Positions 61,201-64,000 of a stretch of DNA of 64,000 nt are shown one piece after another; position 1 is the first letter of the stretch, and each line of letters begins with the position of its first letter. The position numbers were made by a program, and so were the translations under genes. This stretch comes from Berberis thunbergii (lineage: Eukaryota > Streptophyta > Magnoliopsida > Ranunculales > Berberidaceae), in assembly GCA_003290165.1 (NCBI GenBank), contig QNQO01000455.1, positions 496,001 through 560,000 on the forward strand. Direction: 5' to 3'. The notes beneath the pieces are model-generated. The model worked only from the letters and a program-made list of their open reading frames with translations. It did no database searches and had not been told where the DNA came from.

Positions 61201-61826
61201 ATATCATTAACTTGTTCAATGTCAAATATACTATTTATAATCATCTGGGTTTGCAGCATGAAAACCTTTTCATTTATATTCCAATCAATAGTTGTTCTCT
61301 GTCAAGAGGTTACCATTCCATCGGTATTCCGTATCATCTTGTTCATGAGAAGGAAGGTTTTTTCTCTTATGTTTCATATACTGATGGCAAAATTATTAGG
61401 AAAAATGAAGTATGGAAATTCTGACTCACATATTGCACGATAACATGTACACTATGGGGAGTGCGTTTCTCATAAGTTGAAAATAACTATCCTCTATGGA
61501 CATTTTTGATAGTTGATGAAAGAAATGATTTTTCAGCATACATAAATTGTTTTGTTACACAAGATTTTAATTTGATGTATTCTCCCTAAAATCTAATACC
61601 AAGATCTGGATTCTGGTGCAGTTATGGATCACTTTATGCAAGTTCCCTTGTTCAAAAACTCCGTGAAGATGGTGTTTACATGAGGCCGCTAGGTAATGTT
61701 ATTTATATCATGTGTGGCCCCTGCACATCTCCTCGTGTTTGCAGTCACCTACTCAAAAAACTTTATGTGCATCTCCATGATTTTAGCCAAACTGAGGCAA
61801 AAGAGTTGAAATCTTGTGCATTATGA
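52277..61826 (+). CDS. BIO3-BIO1: Bifunctional dethiobiotin synthetase / DAPA aminotransferase (BIO3-BIO1)
   Basis: Fourteen exons: 52277-53028, 53639-53809, 53894-54155, 54408-54488, 55023-55143, 55699-55847, 57051-57145, 57872-57990, 58074-58214, 58552-58685, 58761-58892, 59033-59167, 61083-61195, 61622-61826. They join in frame to 869 aa. The protein performs two consecutive biotin steps: PLP-dependent amination of KAPA to DAPA (BIO1 half) and ATP-dependent closure to dethiobiotin (BIO3 half). The first ~37 residues are rich in S, H, R and L with no acids, a likely mitochondrial transit peptide, as known for Arabidopsis. The BIO3 half has the P-loop GSNTGVGKT (50-58), [22 protein letters not shown] and [13 protein letters not shown]. 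The BIO1 half starts around WWPFTQH (366-372) and has [26 protein letters not shown] (from 663) and the PLP lysine in CYAKLMTGG (K692). Intron 9 has a GC donor (CAG/GCAGGA). Introns 6 and 12 hold transposon relics. Confidence 0.96.
56611..56862 (+). mobile_element. TRIM-like solo LTR in BIO3-BIO1 intron 6
   Basis: A 252-bp segment from TGTGATACCC to CGTTACA with TGT/ACA ends. It includes GTCCCACATTG, GCTTTATATG, ACGCGTTTTAAAGCCGTG and AGCGGACAATATTGTG, blocks I know from widespread plant short LTR (TRIM) repeats. The following GTATCAGTG resembles the initiator-Met primer site GTATCAGAG. It lies within a 1.2 kb intron. Confidence 0.6.
59690..60095 (-). pseudogene. hAT transposase C-terminal relic in BIO3-BIO1 intron 12
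   Basis: Minus-strand frames give [19 protein letters not shown] with [10 protein letters not shown], then in another frame [18 protein letters not shown], then an acidic tail ([30 protein letters not shown]). This order (L.DLV..KYN..L..RY, NEWLIG, acidic tail) matches the C-terminal end of plant hAT (BED/DUF659-type) transposases. At least two frameshifts break it. Flanking GC-rich AGGCGG/GCCTCA motifs near 59365-59435 and 60215-60325 may be element ends. Confidence 0.7.
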
Positions 61827-63167
61827 AATATTGGATGATTATATTATTACTTTTGATCAATAAGTAATATCATTTATATTCTTGGTTAATTTATGCTATT
61901 GTTTTACATTGTTTCAACTTTCAACCACTATGGTTTATAAGGATTTCATGGGAATGAACAAACTTGAGCATGTACACCTTCAGGTGAATAAGCATAAAAT
62001 ATCTTACCGCGCGCATAGAGCATCTTATCTGCTAGATGTATTGAAAGGTCGAGATCCATTTTCCATTAATTACGCTATAAACAATAAATAAACAAATAAG
62101 ATTCCATATTGAATTTGTTGTGATTCGTTAATTGGGGATAAGAGCAAGGAGATAGTTGATGTCAGAGAAAATTGTTTCTGTATTCTAATCAAGTAGATGC
62201 TTGCCGTCCTGAACATGTGGGCTGAACATTTTTGAATAATTACGTAACTTTTGTTGACTTCAGAATAATATTATTTAGGTCAATAAATGGCGAGATCTAT
62301 AGTTTATTAGCTTTCACATGTGGCATCTCATCTTTTTATACTAGTATGACGCTTGTTTGAGGTTGAATGCATTAGTCAGTCTTGTATTTATTATGATATA
62401 TACTAATACAAAAATACTAGTTTGTCTATGAGCACCAGTCGAAATGCTATTGTGATGAATTACATGCATTTATCTCTGTAATGAATTGTTTCAAGTTGTG
62501 CTGTGGTGTGCTCTGAGCAAGCTAGTCTGCTGAGTATAGAATCACATCTGATGGCTGTTGGGGGGGTAGTTAAAATCTAGAATTATACATGTGGTAGGAT
62601 GGGGACACCTTGGCTCTATGGAAATACCCGATCAAATGATCTCACATTCGAGAACTCGAGGTCATCTAGTGGTTCATGTCTGCAGTCATCCATCCTCCTT
62701 TGTGCCCTAATTTGTTTGATACATTAAAGTATGATCATTGGGTTTGGTGGATTATTGGACCCCATGGGAGCACTGCTTTGCTGACTTCAAAGTTAAAAGT
62801 GGCCACCTTCATGTTTTGTCTCTCATGGCAACATTGTTTTCTTTAATTTACTTTTTGAAATATTCTATCCATGTACAATGTATATACACTTTTGATGATT
62901 GGGTAGATTTTTCTTAAACAAATTTTGGACCCAGAATAAGAGCATCATTCGTCAGCTGTTAGGGCTAATAGACCTTATTTAACAATTTTAGTTATGTGCT
63001 GTACTCATTTATACCATGCTGTATGTATTTGGTATTTACTGCATAAGAAAATAAATCGCCATATTAGTTTTTGAGAAAATGACTTTTATGACATACTTTT
63101 TAATAAAATAGACAATTTAGATGCATAGTTGATGTAATAGCTAATTTGTGTCTAATTTTATACTTTT
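61827..63167. other. BIO3-BIO1 3' flank and spacer
   Basis: AATAAG near 61859 and AATAAATAAA near 62083 are candidate polyadenylation signals. No further gene was seen; the 69-codon frame at 61882 has no family pattern. Confidence 0.45.
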
Positions 63168-64000
63168 ATTACTAACAAGGACTCTTTTATCAACCCATAT
63201 TAACCTATAAAGTTATATGACATATTTATCCTCCTAAACAAATAAAAAATCTAATTTTATAGTTTTATGATCAACAAGGACTACAGAAAAAAAAAAAAAA
63301 ACTTATGTTAATTTTTATTGAACGACAATTTTAGTTACTATTTTTTATTGACTAAAGGACTACAGAATTTTTTTTAATTGTTATTGATCAATTTTAGCTA
63401 CTTTTTGTTAGTTTTATTGACTAACAAAGACTACAAAAAAAAACTATGTTGGTTGTTATTGAACGGCAATTTTAACAAGGACTACAGAAAAATAAATTAT
63501 TTGTTCACTGACTTGAAAATAATGGACATCATATGATAAATTCTAATTTTATTCAGGTAAGTGAAAATGTTAATGTTTTTTTTTTATTTATTATTTTTTT
63601 TCTATAGTCTTTGTTAAAATTGTCGTTTAATAACAATTAACGTATGTTTTTTTTTTCCTTTCCTCAAGTCCTTATTAGTCAATAAAACTAACAAAGAGTA
63701 ACTAAAATTGGTTAATAACAATTAACATAGTTTTTTTTTTTTTTTTTTGTAGTCCTTGTTGGTTAATAACAAAGAGTAACTAAAATTGTCGTTCAATAAC
63801 AATTTTATATTAGAAATCCTAATCTTTTTCAGGTCAGTGGAGTCTTTGTTAAAATTTTTGTTAAATAAACGTAGGTTTTTTTTGTAGTCATTGTTAGTTA
63901 CAAAACTATAAAATTAAGTTTTCTATTTGTTTAGGATGGTAAATATGTCATATAACCTTATGGATTTATCTGGGTTAATAAAAGAATCATTGTTAGTCAT
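63168..64000. repeat. Long inverted repeat (fold-back), running off the window
   Basis: About 63168-63545 is the imperfect reverse complement of about 63577-64000. For example, left ACTAACAAGGACTCTTTTAT and TATATGACATATTTATCCTC pair with right-hand sequence near the window end, and the blocks CAACAAGGACTACA and TTATTGAACG.CAATTTTA recur inverted. The loop is near 63545-63577. It is non-coding, with poly-A/poly-T runs. The outer ends are not within the window. Confidence 0.75.

Overview
This is nuclear DNA of a flowering plant, most likely a eudicot. The genes have many GT-AG introns, the spacers are AT-rich, and the first half is a nested pile of plant-type retrotransposons with initiator-methionine tRNA primer sites. 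Nothing bacterial, organellar or viral-genomic was seen. I cannot name the species.

Layout. 1-9402 is a Ty3 chromovirus (copy A) with two ~2.3 kb LTRs. It sits inside a Ty1/copia element whose RNase H end and 3' LTR run to 11483. 11484-17284 is a graveyard of LINE fragments, LTR relics and small dispersed repeats. 17285-26955 is a second, older Ty3 chromovirus (copy B) with a perfect 5-bp target duplication; it splits a minus-strand LINE (17050-17284 and 26961-27900). 28776-32150 holds DNA-transposon-like sequence: a TIR element carrying a three-copy tandem array, a Mutator-like element with a perfect 9-bp target duplication, and a small fold-back.

The second half is gene-bearing. (1) 32798-36145, plus strand: a four-exon RRP17/NOL12-family nucleolar rRNA-processing protein behind a cluster of site II promoter motifs. 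(2) 38891-46364, minus strand: a 14-exon FGGY carbohydrate kinase (D-ribulokinase type, 581 aa), which I could join completely. (3) 52277-61826, plus strand: a 14-exon BIO3-BIO1 gene, a fusion of dethiobiotin synthetase and diaminopelargonate aminotransferase (869 aa), which carries out two consecutive steps of biotin synthesis in one polypeptide. The three genes have no evident common pathway. Between genes 2 and 3 lies a tandem duplication of a ~1.56 kb unit (47078-50175), and the right edge of the window is one arm pair of a long inverted repeat (63168-64000).

The most interesting points are precise intron-like interruptions inside the coding regions of both Ty3 elements, two GC-AG introns in the host genes, a possible 2-nt acceptor choice that sets the frame of the RRP17 gene, a splice donor fused to a (CT)n microsatellite, and several strong hairpins that could feed small-RNA pathways. 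Exon boundaries were set by hand from splice signals, reading frame and remembered family patterns, not by alignment software or transcripts.
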